Shown piece after piece: positions 1 through 11,756 of a stretch of DNA of 64,000 nt (position 1 is its first letter; every line of letters starts with the position of its first letter). Below the pieces are notes generated by a model. That model was given only the letters and a program-made list of their open reading frames with translations, did no database searches and was not told the DNA's origin. The position numbers and the translations under genes are program-made. Source of the DNA: Coptis chinensis (lineage: Eukaryota > Streptophyta > Magnoliopsida > Ranunculales > Ranunculaceae); the NCBI GenBank assembly GCA_015680905.1, contig CM027378.1, forward strand, positions 101,701,501 to 101,765,500, written 5' to 3'.

Positions 1-1159
1 GAGAGATCTACCCGCAACAAATAACACTTAGAGTCTAGGATGAGACTATTCAAAGGAAACTCTTAGAAGCTAAAAGATTTGAAACTATTGCTCATTTCCA
101 AACAATCACAATAATGAAAAACGTTTGATGGCAGTATGACATAATTTCCATTGGTACCTTTATGTAAGGGTGGAAAACCGAAGGTGAGTATGAAGCCATA
201 ACCAATATTGTAAAAATAAGAGCCTCAATCTTTAGATTTGAGGTAGAAGATTTGTCCTAGAAAAGAAAGGTGAATGCACGGATGAGTAAAAAAAACTCAG
301 TAAACGAGCCAATCACTTAAAAACAGAACAAAAGGTGATACTTACATTTAAGGCTTTTTCAATACCAGAAACAAGTGAACCAATATGGTCAAGAAGACAA
401 ATCGGCAACACCACAACGAGTTAAAGATGGAAAAACAGTCCAAGGCTCCACCCTCCGGGACCGGCATAATTGGTTTGCACAGGCGGAGTTAAAAATGGGT
501 TAGTACTTTCTTCAACCTACTAAGCAAACAAGCATACATATACTGCAATCAAATTGAATTTTTCATTGAAGGAACACAAGATATCAAAATAAAAATCGCA
601 CCTTTGGTTACAATTGAAGCAACTAACACCAAAGTTTAGTTGTGAACTAAACATAAACCCAAGAAAAAGAAGGCAAAGGGTGGCGGCAGCAGTGTTGATG
701 AAGGGTGGCGTCAACAGTATTGATGAAGGGTGGCGGCGGCAGTGTTGATGAAGGGTGGTGTCAGCAGTGTTGATGAAGGGTGGCGGCGGCAGCAGTATTG
801 TAAAAAGGCGGTCGTGGCTAGAGAGAGAGAGGAGAAGAACAAAGATAGAGGCGATGAAAACTATAAAAGAAGAGAATTAGTTTAAGAGGGAGAAGAGAGA
901 CGAGCGCTATGTTTCAATTGTTTTTAATTCCCCTCACCAAACTTTAATTAATTTATTTATTTTCTAATATTATTTTAACCTTTACGGTTTGTAGTCGAAG
1001 CAAAACTTTCAAAATACGTTACCAATTAATTCTCAAATAAGATAAAATTAAAGCAACACTTTCTGAACCATTTAAACGCCCAAAAACCGTTAGGAACCTA
1101 GTTACGCTGGGAAAACGTTAGGAACTAAAATATCTGGGCATTAGTAATATACTGTTTTG
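1..1159. other. Unassigned sequence left of the retrotransposon
   Basis: No convincing gene is visible. Reading frames are short and broken. The stretch holds a 25-bp minisatellite (676-800), a short GA tract near 820-900 and AT-rich sequence near 940-1060. No counterpart of this segment is seen upstream of the matching part of the 3' LTR, so it probably lies outside the retrotransposon. What it was originally is not known. Confidence 0.5.
676..800. repeat. 25-bp minisatellite, five units
   Basis: Five consecutive 25-base units begin AAGGGTGG and usually end TGTTGATG, at 676, 701, 726, 751 and 776. Units differ at a few positions, with GGCGGC and TGTCAG variants in the middle. The unit length is not a multiple of three, so this is not a conserved protein repeat. 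It is a likely length-polymorphic locus. Confidence 0.9.
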
Positions 1160-2121
1160 GTGTAGTGGGTATTCGGTGGGAGAGAGGCACACAGGAATGT
1201 GTGATTTGGCAAATGTGTGGAGTGCAAATCGTGGAGTAGGTACTAAAGGGTGGGTGTATAAGAAAAGTAATTGATTAATTGATAAAAGAAATTGATTTGA
1301 TTATGCGAGTGTGTTTGGTCTTACATTTGAATACATATAGGATATCTACATATGTTATTTAAAATTTCTAACTTTCTTTTGCAGGAGGGTAGGACTTAAT
1401 AATATTTTGTGTAGGGACACGGTCCTACCATTATACAGCAGTGAATATCGGTAAGTTTTAATTCAATTATTTAGATATTAAAACGAGTTAGTAGAATGAG
1501 TTAATATAATGGAAGTTTTGCTTGGGAAGAAACTATGCCGGTTGAGATGACAGAACTACCTGTCTTCCAAAATGAGAATGATTAGGTTATGATAGATTTA
1601 AAGTGTTAGTTGGATAAGTAAAGACTGGAAATGTTTATATGTGGTTAGTTTACTCATACCAGCAAATTCCATTTTGCTAACCCATGTTTGCTTTGTTTTG
1701 GCAACGTGGGTGTGTTCTTGCGAACATAGGTGGAAGGCAGTGGAACTGGGCGTGTGATTTGGATTCTTGCCTGGAGCAATCCGTTAGTTCTTTTATTAGG
1801 TCTGATTCTTATTGAAATGATGTAATAACGTAGTTTATATTTTCAGCATGACATGAGAACATGGTAGTGAGGACTATTATTTAGAGAGTCTGTTTGATGT
1901 TTTGTTTGGACGGGAGATAGCTTAATAAAGTGATGGTGGAAAATTGTTGGGATTATTTTAATTTAAGATGATTCTTGTATGATGTGGGTTTTAGGTTTTG
2001 ACATGTGTTGTATCTACCCCGTCATAGCCTGGGTTTTTAGACAATTGAACCGAGTGATGTTTGAGATATTTATATTTCAAATATTCATTTTGTAATTGTT
2101 TAGAAAATTCGGGCTGTGACA
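1160..2121 (+). mobile_element. Truncated 5' LTR of a Ty3/gypsy element
   Basis: This segment matches 9525-10470 almost base for base, apart from scattered substitutions and small indels, and both copies end in CTGTGACA or similar. It is followed at once by a tRNA-Met-type primer binding site, so it is the 5' LTR. Only about the last 960 bases are present, whereas the 3' LTR appears to extend much further left. The 5' copy is therefore probably truncated near 1160. Divergence between the copies looks like a few percent by eye, which suits an old inactive insertion. Confidence 0.85.
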
Positions 2122-2125
2122 TTTT

Positions 2126-2138
2126 TGGTATCGGAGCC
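2126..2138 (+). other. Primer binding site (initiator Met tRNA type)
   Basis: TGGTATCGGAGCC lies five bases after the LTR end. It differs by one base from TGGTATCAGAGC, the common plant primer binding site complementary to the 3' end of initiator tRNA-Met. Confidence 0.85.
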
Positions 2139-2253
2139 TAGGTTAGCTTAGATGAGAAAGTTTAAGTGATCCTCGGATGTGGAATATGGGTTATAGTGTT
2201 GAGAGTTTTGGATATATATGAATATTAACGGAGTTTTGTTTGAACTGTAGATC

Positions 2254-3382
2254 ATGGTTGAGACACGTAATGGTAATACTACTGAACCTGCAGTGAACAC
2301 TCCAAATCTGCATGTCGAGGACAAATGAATCGGTTGTTGCGGGCTATCGCGAGAATAACCATCCTGTTCATGGAGATCCTTTTGCTAAGCGCAATAAAGA
2401 GTTTGGTACTCTTGGTGGGTAGCGATTTACTGGTGTTGGGACTGCGATCACAGCGGAGTCTTGGATTCAAAGTTGTGAAAATGTATTTGAGCGTATGCAA
2501 CTTACTGAGGTTCAGAAGCAGGAGTTGGCAGCTCACCAACTTGATGACGCTGCTAGGTTTTGGTAGCGAGCTCTCACCCATAGTCTGGACACTAGAACTT
2601 TGACTTGGGAGGACTTCAAGATTAGGTTTGAGAGTAAGTTCATTCTAGAGGCAATAAAAGAGCAGTTGGCTCAACAATTCTCTGAGTTGACTCAAGACAG
2701 GAAGTCTGTGACTGGGTATGTGACCAAGTTTAATGAGTTGTCGAGGTTTGCTCCCTATCATGTGGATACTGATAAGAAGAAAAACCAAAAGTTCATACGT
2801 GGGTTAGAGAGTCACTTGTCCAGCAAGTTGATTCTTTTTGACGGGGACACTTTTGATCGTGTGTTGGACTTGGCATTGAGATATGAGGACTAGAATGCAG
2901 CCCTAAGAGAGTCGAGGGGGAAGAGGAAGTTTGGTGAGATACTAGTTGTTGGTCCTAGGCCTTTTGAGAGCAGGCAGCTGAATATGTTTAGGCCTTATGA
3001 TATACCCTCGAGGGTCCGTTTTAGATACCACCATCCCGGGGGTTTCGTGGAGGATTTCATCGCCAGGTGGTTATAGGCCATCAGCGCATCGGGTTATAGC
3101 TATAGACCTCCGGAGGAATAAGACCTCAAGGGAATAAGTGGTAGAGGCGGTCTCCCCGTTTTAGGGTCGAGCTCCCACTCTTCCGTGATCGACCCGGCCC
3201 GAAGATTACTTTTACTCCGCACTGACCAGCGAGCCATAGTTCATGTTGAAAGGGCTTTTTGGAGTGTAAAGAGTGGGTCATTTATCTCGTTATTGCCCTA
3301 CCAAGCCGGTAATCAAGAAAGCAGAGCACCGGCACTACCACTCGTGCTAGAGCCTATGCAGCTATGCCAGACACAGGAATGT
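2254..3382 (+). pseudogene. gag: Ty3/gypsy gag (broken)
   Basis: A reading frame opens at 2254 (MVETRNGN...) but stops after about 24 codons. The capsid-like retrotrans_gag domain is clear at 2600-2893: WEDFKIRFESKF, then VTGYVTKFNELSRFAPY and a conserved C-terminal helix region. Further on, 3262-3298 retains GHLSRYCP of a CCHC zinc knuckle, but the first cysteine codons are lost to a stop and a substitution. The protein would coat the element RNA in virus-like particles. Several stops and frameshifts show that it is dead. Confidence 0.85.
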
Positions 3383-3422
3383 TGAAGGTACCTTTAGTTC
3401 ATCTCAGTTTACATTCAGAGTT

Positions 3423-4750
3423 TTGTTTGATTCGGGTGCTTCACATTCATTTATATCTCGTCAGTATGTTGAGAAAGAAAGTTTTAAAACTACCCTTTTA
3501 TCTAAGCCCTTGTGTGTTAAGACACCGTTAGGAGCTTCTGTTACCTTATATGATGAGTGCAAATGTTTTAAGTTATGTTTCTTAGACCATGTCTTTATGG
3601 TAGACTTGATCGTTTTGGGGTTTGAGGGTTTCCATTTCATACTTGGTATGGACTAGTTGACACGTTATCATGTTATCTTGGATTGTGCGAGGAGGGAGGT
3701 TATAGTGAATACACCTAGCATGCCGAGGTTGATTCACACCTGTGTTACTAAGGAGGACTCGGTGATGTCTAGCTTCCTGTGCTCTATAGAGATATCCACG
3801 AGGGATATCAGCGATGTGGAAGTAGTGAGAGACTTCGAAGATGTTTTTCAGGAGATTCCAGGGTTGCCACCCAAGAGGGAGGTGGAGTTTCGTATAGACT
3901 TGTTACCGGGGACTGCTCCAGTTTCGAAGTCGGCTTCCCGTTTGGCACCTAAACTTTTGGACGAAATGAAAGTGCAAGTCGAGGAATTACTCAAGAAGGG
4001 GTAAGAGTTTAAGTTTTAGTGTTTTTGTTTGTGGCTTAACCATATCTTTTGAGTATAGGGGTTTGAATCTTTTAAGGTGTGTATGACAGGTTCATACGAC
4101 CGAGCAACTCACCATGGGGTGCGCCTGCTATTTTTGTTTCAAAGAAAGATAGTACTTTGAGGATGTGTATTGACTTCAGGGATTTGAACCGGTGACTATA
4201 AAAATAAGTATCCACTTCCTAGGATTGATGATCCGCTTGGACCCGGTTGAAAGGGGCTAAGATATTTTCAAATTTTGATTTAAGGACTGGTTATTATCAG
4301 ATGGGAGTTGAAGAGAAGAGTATTCCTTTGACTGCATTTAGAACTCGGTATGGGTTGTATGAGTTTTTTGTGATGCCTTTTGGGTTGGCGATGCACCTGC
4401 ATTCTTTATGGACTGATGAATCGTATTTTCAAGCCCTATTTGGATAAATTTGTGATTGTTTTCATTGATGACATTTTAGTGTATTCACAAAACACAGAAG
4501 AACATAAGATGCATTTGAAGATAGTGATGCAGACGTTCAAGAGAACGAAGTTGTATGCTAAGTTTAGCAAGTGCCATATTTGGGAGGAAGAAATTCGTTT
4601 CTTGGGACATGTGGTATCTAATGAAGGGATTCTTTGTAGACCACGAGAAGGTTCTTTGTAGTGAAAGAATGGAAACAACCAACCACCGCTACGAGATTAG
4701 GAGTTTCACGGGGTTAAAATGGATATTATCGGAGATTTATTGAGAAGTTC
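3423..4750 (+). pseudogene. pol: Ty3/gypsy protease and reverse transcriptase (broken)
   Basis: The aspartic protease is marked by DSGASHSFI near 3429. Its frame continues to GMD and then a TAG at 3654-3656 where the family has Trp. Reverse transcriptase follows: the LPGTAPVSK lead-in (about 3905), [16 protein letters not shown] (about 4145), [11 protein letters not shown] (about 4276), PFGL (about 4378) and the catalytic FIDDILVYS (4461 onward). Frameshifts occur near 4195, 4240 and 4390. An 89-base segment at 4001-4089 with intron-like borders interrupts the frame just before [10 protein letters not shown]. The enzyme would copy element RNA into DNA. It is not functional here. Confidence 0.88.
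4001..4089 (+). other. Intron-like insertion inside reverse transcriptase
   Basis: The segment starts GTAAGA and ends TGACAG, is T-rich and has a CTTAAC branch-like motif. Removing it joins KK-G to FIRPSNSP exactly in frame, with the glycine codon split GG/G, which is the continuity expected of Ty3 polymerase. Reverse transcriptase genes of this class normally lack introns here. It could be a real intron or a chance insertion. Confidence 0.55.
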
Positions 4751-4786
4751 TCACTTATTGCACTCAAACCACGGTTAACTAGGAAA

Positions 4787-5236
4787 GATGTGAAGTTTGT
4801 GTGGACTAATGATTGTGAGAAGACTTTCTTAGAATTGAAACAGAGGTTGACTACAGCTCCAATTCTAGTAATCCCGACTAGAGGCAGAAAACTAGTGGTT
4901 TTTACAGATGTTAGTGGAACTGGTTTGGGTTGTGTGTTAATGCAAGACCAGAAGGTGGTGTCGTATGCTTCACGACAATTGAAAATACACGAGAGACGTT
5001 ATCCTACTCATGGCCTGGAGTTAGCGGCAGTGGTTTTTGCTTTGAAGGTGTGGAGACATTATTTATATGGTGAGAAGTTTGAGCTTTACACAGATCACAA
5101 GAGTTTGAAGTATCTTTATTCACAGAAAGAGTTGAATATGAGACAGCAGAGATGGATGGAGTTCATAAGTAGTTATGACTTCGAGATTCAGTATCACCCA
5201 GGCAAGGGCAATGTAGTTGCGGATGCACTTAGTTGA
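4787..5236 (+). pseudogene. pol: Ty3/gypsy RNase H domain
   Basis: One open stretch of about 148 codons encodes the RNase H region of pol. It holds [13 protein letters not shown] (catalytic Asp), [17 protein letters not shown] (catalytic Glu) and [11 protein letters not shown] (catalytic Asp), and closes with the tether sequence [18 protein letters not shown] at the end replaces the usual Arg codon before the integrase. The domain degrades the RNA strand of the hybrid during reverse transcription. Confidence 0.9.
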
Positions 5237-6661
5237 TTGCCTGGTGTTTTGACCACTCTTATGGTGCAAGAGTGGAAGAGTTTAGAGACTATAGCAGCTT
5301 ATGATGTCCGGATTACACCAGATACAGATGAGGGATATATATGTAGTTTGGAGGTTAGGCCGGTGATTTTCAGTAGAGTGATTACCATGCAGCATAGAGA
5401 CCGATTTCTTTTGAGTCGGTTAGATGATCTGGTCATTGATATTTTAGATAATTGTCCATCTGATTGGGCAGTTGATTCTGAGGGAGGATTGAGATTTCAT
5501 GAGAGATTGTGTGTACCAGATGACGCAGAGTTAAAGAATGAGATATTATATGAAGCTCATCATTCTCGATTTACAATTCATCCTGGAGGAACGAAGATGT
5601 ACCAAGACTTGAAGAGGACCTTTTGGTGGGAAGAAATGAAAAGAGATGTCGGATAATATATTTCTCAGTGTTTAACTTGTCGCCAGTTAAAGCGCGTAAC
5701 ATCGAGAGGCCTTCTCGGATTATTGCGACCATTAGAGATACCGATTTGGAAATGGGAGCACATTTCTATGGATTTCATTGATGGCTTGCCTAAGTCTCGG
5801 AGAGGTAATGAATCTATTTGGGTTATTGTTGATCGCTTAACGGTTTTGCTCATTTCATTCCTATTGACGCATGTGAAAATACTGAGATAAGTTAGTTTCC
5901 TTATACATTCGGGAAGTGGTCAGGTTACATGGGATTCCAGTGAGTATTGTTTCAGATCGAGATCCTTTGTTCACTTTCGAGTTCTGGAAGAGTTTTCAGC
6001 GTGCTATGGGTACTAGTTTAGCAATGAGTACTGCTTATCATCCTCAGACAGATGGGCAGACGGAGAGGGTGAATCAGATATTAGAAGATATGTTACACTC
6101 TTGTGTAATGGATTTTGGTGGAGGATGGGAGGAGCATTTACCTTTGGTGGAGTTTGCATATAATAACAGTTTCCAGTCGAGCATTGGTATGGCACCCTTT
6201 GAGGCTTTGTATGGGAGTCCATGTCGATCACCTGCTTGTTGGGCAGATGTGGGAGACCGAGTATTGCTTAGGCTTGAGATAGTGAGAGAGACATCTTAAC
6301 AGATTAAAGTCACTAGAGAAAGGATTAAAACAGCACAGAGTAGGCAGAAAAGTTATGTAGATTGAAGAGGAAATGGGTTGAGTTTTCTATAGGCGATTTT
6401 GTGTTTTTGAAGGTTTCCCCTATGAGAGGAGTTATGAGGTTTGGCATGAAAGAAAAGTTGAGTCCACGATATATTGGACCATATGAGATAGTAGCCTCCG
6501 TTGGTAGTTTGGCGTACCGTCTTGCTTTGTCGTCTAACTTAGCGATGATTCCTGATGTCTTCCACGTGTTTATGCTACGGAAATGTGTGAAAGATCCTAC
6601 TGAGGTTGTTTAGCCAGCAGAGCTAGAGTTGAACGATGATGTAACTTTTAGAGGCTTGAGT
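5237..6661 (+). pseudogene. pol: Ty3/gypsy integrase (broken)
   Basis: The zinc-binding region is seen as EAHHSRFTIHPGGTKMYQDLK, and the CLTCRQLK pair follows a stop near 5655. The core domain is split by frameshifts: [10 protein letters not shown] near 5770, SDRDPLFTFEFW near 5953, and STAYHPQTDGQTERVNQ near 6030 with the final catalytic Glu. A C-terminal SH3-like part follows (FVFLKVSP..., LSPRYIGPYEI, VFHVFMLRKCV). No clear chromodomain follows. It would insert the cDNA into the genome. Confidence 0.88.
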
Positions 6662-7108
6662 AGATAGATGATGCCGCCAACTTTTAACCCCGAGAAGCAA
6701 GCCCGCCAATAAAGTTCCCATCACATTGATTTATCCCATAGATTGTGTGAGCCCTAACACCTATTGTTAGGGGATTGTAAACCTTTCTTTGGTAAAAAGC
6801 TAATCTCGTTCAACATGCATCTAGAAATTTGAATTTCCTGCTTTCCAGTAAGACATTCTTATTGAGACTAGAACTCATGGGGAAGAAATTGGCCCTGCTA
6901 GTAGGTAAGGCTTAGCTCCTATAGTCCTAGATTCCAGTTACCTCTCTTTCCAGCAGCTAGTAGCTCATAAGTAGGAGGAGGATTGTAAACCTGGTAAAAG
7001 TCCTTTTAAAGGGAAAATGATGTGATTGGGAACTTAAGATAAGATAAAGGCGGATGCATCCCGAGCTTTTCTTTCTATCTTGAATCCTATAATCCTTTTA
7101 ATATATTA
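6662..7108. other. Sequence between integrase and 3' LTR
   Basis: About 450 bases without recognisable coding sequence. The base composition is less AT-biased than its surroundings and no purine-rich priming tract is obvious. The wording resembles plant organelle intergenic DNA (for example TAGCTCCTATAGTCCTAG), so a foreign insertion is possible, but I cannot confirm this without a search. Confidence 0.3.
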
Positions 7109-8744
7109 TAACACCCCGCATTTTCTTTTATTTTCCTATAATAATAATGAAAATAGATAAAACATATATATGATAACTATCAGCTTAGGGATAAAAGTCT
7201 CGCAAGTAACTAGATAAGTGTTATCCTTGTTTTTCGGTGAGGTTTTTAAAACTAATAAAAAAAAAGGTGTTTTCTCACGTAGAGTTTCTAGGGGAAAAAC
7301 ACAACAAGAGTTTTATACAGAAAAAAGCGGTTTTACTGAAAGAAGAAAAGGAAGAGTTTTATTCTGAGACCTAGCTGATAGTTGGAGTGTAATACGGGTG
7401 AGTAGAGAATATCTCACTTCAATTGAACATGAAAGTTCTTACTCTTATTACTCTTACAGCATGTTTTGGGTTTACCGACAAAGATATAATGATTTCCGTT
7501 TTCTGCTTTACTGCTCATGTTAAGCTTTTGTGTTTACTCACTCTGTATATATGCGGAGGAATTGGAGAATACCTATTGTGTTCACATGATAAATTTTACA
7601 TTTAAATTTATATGGTTTAACTAATGTTTTCTCTAGTTTGAAAGTGTCTCTTGAAAATCTGCCCGATCTATTGAAACAAAACGAGAACCTAATTTGATTT
7701 GATTATGATTACTATAAATGTTGAGGTGAACTAGGTAAGTATCTATGCATTTTAGTGAGTTGAATTGACGGCGATTTGTTGGTGTCGTGAGATGAGGGAT
7801 GTCGAAGCTTGGAGGGAGCATTAATGGCGTCGCCTGTTTAGATTGTTGTTTGAACTCTTGTGTTATTAAGTTGTATTTCTTGGTTTAGTGTTGGTTGTAG
7901 TGGAAGGGTTAAATACTGGATTAGGTGGGGCTGTTGAAGCTCCAGAGAAGCCATTAATGGTGTCGATCCCGATTTTTTCAGTATAATGGAATCTCGATTT
8001 GTTGGTATAGGTACATGGGGTTTTTCTCCATGAACCAAACCGCTGGGTTCATATTGGATATAGATGGCCGTGGTGGCTGCATATATGGTGGAGGCGCTGG
8101 TGAAGGGAGGAGGAAGAAGGAGAAGAAAACGTGTTGTTGTTTTCTTTTTTAGTCGGGTTAGCTTGGGCTTGGGCCGGAATATGGCATATGGGCTTAGATG
8201 TTTTAAACTTTAGATTTTCATTTTTGGACTTAAGTTTAGACTTTGGGCCTTAGTCTCTGGGCTTTTGGGTTAGAAGAGTTTAGGTCCGGTTGGACCGTTG
8301 TTGACTGGCTGGTGGTTATTCTTTGTTGACCATTGGCGTGTTGATTTTGATTGACCGACTGGGGTTGACTTTGACCAGTTGACCCAAAAATTGATTTTTA
8401 ACTCGGATTATGATTCGGTCTATTAGGATAGATCTAGGACTATTAGCATGCTTGACTTTAGGCTAAGACCTTTCTAAATATACTTGTGTACGTGTATTAG
8501 CTACTATGTAATAATTCAGTCTTTTACGATATACAACGTTATGACACTTAGACATCCATAATAATTAATAACGCGTAAACCAAAAATATAAGAAACAAGA
8601 TATTCTTTCGTTCTCTGAAATAATATATGCAATAAAGTTCAATAATCGTAAAACAAATTCTGAAGACCCTTTTAGAACTCTCCACGCCTCAAGTTTTGGA
8701 ATTGAGTTTTATGACTGATGATGTCATATGTTAGGTGGGCATTT

Positions 8745-9040
8745 ATTGAATATGCCATAAATGGCTCGTTAGCGTTATATATGAGTATTCATTGAATGTG
8801 CCATGAATGACCAGATCGTTTGGACTGCCCTAAAGAGGAACTAATGTATTCGCCTTGCGGGTTAGTTGTATTTCTTGAGTGTACGAGAATGTAGGGTTGG
8901 GTATTCCTTGAATATGGCGAAAATGACCCTGGTCATTCATTGAATGTGTCATTAATGGCCCGTTAGTGATATGATAGGTATTTCTTGAATGTGACGGGAA
9001 TGACCTAAAGTATTCATTGAATGTGCCATGAATGACCTGA
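8745..9040 (+). repeat. Degenerate tandem repeat in the LTR
   Basis: A motif close to TATTCATTGAATGTGCCATG followed by AATGACC recurs at least six times with variable spacing, at about 8749, 8788, 8909, 8934, 8971 and 9012. Some copies read TGAATATGCC or TGAATGTGAC. Repeats of this kind sit in the U3 promoter part of some plant LTRs, but a regulatory role here is only a guess. Confidence 0.65.
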
Positions 9041-9111
9041 GTTTTTGTGCCCAAAGAGGCTGTGAAATATGTGTTTGAAAGCCCATAGATGGCTATGATA
9101 TTGTGGTATTC

Positions 9112-9523
9112 GGCATGGCCCAAAATATTGCCGAGATATCCGATATCTCGCTGATATATCTCGGTAAATTGGTACACTGATATCGATATTTCCGACATAT
9201 ATCCACCGAATATTGAACCCCTTTTTTCCGAATATATGTTTCCGATATGAAAGTTTATATCGCCCATATAATTCGCTATCGATATTTATAACTTAATATT
9301 GAAATTTACGAAATTTTCCGACCATATTTTAATAACTTATTTTATTTTGAAATTTGTTAATAACTTAAAAAATTTCAAATATCCGGATATCCGATATATA
9401 TCGGTAGATATCCGATATTTTAGAAACTTTGATCCGTCACCAAAAAACGATATATCCGATATATCCAATATATTTCGGTTTTGGGTACACCGATATATTA
9501 ACCGATATCGAAATTTTGGTCCT
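9112..9523. mobile_element. GATATATC-rich MITE inside the 3' LTR
   Basis: This 412-bp element is flanked by TGGTATTC on both sides (9104-9111 and 9524-9531). The 5' LTR has a single uninterrupted version of the site near 1165-1174, so this is a real insertion. The ends are imperfect inverted repeats: GGCATGGCCCAAAATATTG on the left, AGGACCAAAATTTCG read inward from the right. The interior is dense in CCGATATAT motifs. The 8-bp duplication suggests a hAT-type origin. No transposase is encoded. Confidence 0.85.
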
Positions 9524-10470
9524 TGGTATTCTTGGGGAGAATGTGAATGTGATTTGGCAAATGTGTGGAGTGCAAATCGTGGAGTAGGTACTAAAAGGTG
9601 GGTGTATAAGAAAAGTAATTGATTAATTGATAAAAGAAATTGATTTGATTATGCGAGTGTGTTTGGGCTTACATTTGAATACATATAGGATATCTACATA
9701 TGTTATATAAAATTTCTAACTTTCTTTTGTAGGAGGGTAGGACTTAATAATATTTTGTGCAGGGATGCGGTCCTACCCTTTTATACAGCAGTGGATATCG
9801 GCAAGTTTTAATTCAATTATTTAGATATTAAAACGAGTTAGTAGAATGAGTTAATATAATGAAAGTTTTGTTTGGGAAGAAACTATGCCGGTTGAGATGA
9901 CGGAACTATCTGTCTTCCAAGCTGAGAATGATTAGGTTATGATAGATTTAAAATGTTAGTTGGATAAGTAAAAACTGGAAATGTTTATATATGGTTAGTC
10001 TACTCATACCAGCAAATTCCATTTGGTTACCCATGTTTGCTTTGTTTTGGCAACGTGGGTGTGTTCTTGGGAATATAAGTGGAAAGCGATTGAACCGCGT
10101 GGCATTTGATTTGGATTCTTGCCCGAGTCCAGTTAGTTCTTTTATTAGGTCCGATTCTTATTGAAAAGATGTAATAACGTAGTTTATATTTTCAGCATGA
10201 CATGAGAACATGGTAGTGATCGAGGACTATTATTCAGAGAGTCTGTTTGATGTTTTGTTTGGACGGGAAATAGTTTAATAAAGTGATGGTGGAAAATTAT
10301 TGAGATTATTTTAATTTAAATTGATTCTTGGATGATGTGGGTTTTGAGGTTTTGGCGTGTGTTGTATCCAGCTATAAAATATGATTTTTAAATTGAACCG
10401 AGTGATGTTTGAGATATTTATATTTCAAATATTCACTTTATAATTGTTTAGAAAATTCCGGACTGTGACA

Positions 10471-10664
10471 CATAGGGAAAGGAAATAAGCACTTGTACGT
10501 ACTCGGTCTCGAATCTCCCATGTTAACTCTAGTGGAAGAACCCAATTTCCATCAGCCACAAAATCTATAAGAGTTGACTGCACTTTTTTGGAAACATTCA
10601 ATTTATCTGCAATTTGTTCTGAAAGCCAACAATCAGTCCAAAAATTAATAGACTCCGTTTCCAA
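10471..10664 (-). pseudogene. LINE reverse transcriptase C-terminal fragment
   Basis: Read on the minus strand, this gives INFWTDCWLSEQIADKL followed by FVADGNWVLPLELTWEI. It is the region after reverse transcriptase in plant non-LTR retrotransposons, just before the zinc-binding RVT domain (family pattern FW.D.WL...G.W.LP). It is cut off at 10470 by the LTR end, so the Ty3 element probably inserted into or beside an old LINE copy. Confidence 0.65.
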
Positions 10665-10680
10665 ATATACGTTGCACTTT

Positions 10681-11756
10681 ATTTGTCGTACGAGTACTCT
10701 TTATCCTACTAGTTAAGGAATGAGGTTTTGCTTTATCTTTGGTTTTTAGCCAACGCCCCATGCCCCCATGGATTGATAGTCACTGTATACATGTGCTGAT
10801 TAGAAATACGAACCAACAGGCCAAGTGGCCAACACACGAGAAATACACACCATGAGTGATGGGTTTCAGTCTTTCAGATGTATTGGAAAAATAGTCCAAG
10901 CTATCAAATGGATTGTATCAGACGAAAAGTACGCATTGTGAGCAGATAAGCAGTATCTTAACTCTAAAATTTGTATCTATCTTGGTGCTGTTGAGAATCT
11001 CCATCTATCTTTCGTAATAGTTGTGCGTGGCTCTCCCATGTATATTGCTTGTTGTATTTTTTTTTTCGATAAAGTCTGCTTTTTGTATCTGATTTCGGTC
11101 ATTTTATTTACAAAAATCTTATACCATAAAGTATAAGATTTAGAAAAGTGCTAAAAACGTAGAGAATTTTTGGACTGACGTCGATCGTTTTGGGAGATTG
11201 TCTCAATGAAACCAAGTAGCAATTGGTGGCATTTTTCTTTTCCAAACTTAAAAAAGGTATCAAGGAGAGCCAGAAAAGAAAAAAAGATATTGGTAAGATT
11301 TTGTCCTCTTCTCGTTTACAATTACAATTTTGTATACTAAAGCTTCTGAAACAAACGTTACAAGTTTATAAATTTTGTTAAAAGTTTAAATCATCCATCA
11401 AAGCAACCATTGTACAAAAAATCAACAATTTTAAGTTGGAACACAAACAAATAACAATTTTGTACTCCCAGACGTCCCAGCTACCGCTTGCTAGATAAAA
11501 TATCAAACAAACATATTTAAAAACAAAAGAAGAAAAAAAAAAACAAGATGCACTGCTGAAAAGCTACAGTAACACAGATTTATAATGTAAAAAACATGCA
11601 CACAACAAACAAACAACAATAGCCCAGTAACATATAAATGGACACCATCACGTAGCACTTATTTTTCACCATGTGTACCAAACGAACAGAGCACTCAAGG
11701 CACTAGTAACTAGACGTTCATTTTGGCACCTACATATGCCTTGCTACATATCGTGT
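10681..11756. other. Intergenic region downstream of the dehydrin gene
   Basis: AT-rich sequence without a supportable coding frame. The part nearest 11757 will include the 3' untranslated region of the dehydrin gene, with several AATAAA-like stretches on the minus strand. A poly-A run occurs at about 11530-11543. No other feature is seen. Confidence 0.5.

Larger units (their letters stand above)
7109..10470 (+). mobile_element. 3' LTR of the Ty3/gypsy element
   Basis: The part 9525-10470 is the direct counterpart of the 5' LTR at 1160-2121. The left limit is inferred: near 7109 the sequence reads TATAACACCCCG, similar to the TGTAACACCCC start of many plant Ty3 LTRs, but the terminal TG is not seen. 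If this is right, the LTR is about 3.3 kb including a 412-bp MITE, a length typical of Tekay/Del-type elements. The interior carries degenerate repeats (8745-9040) and no gene. Confidence 0.6.

Noticed and set aside
8830..9622. Frames of 145 codons (minus) and 107 codons (plus)
   Set aside because: They run across LTR repeats and a GATATATC-rich MITE. No protein motif is present.
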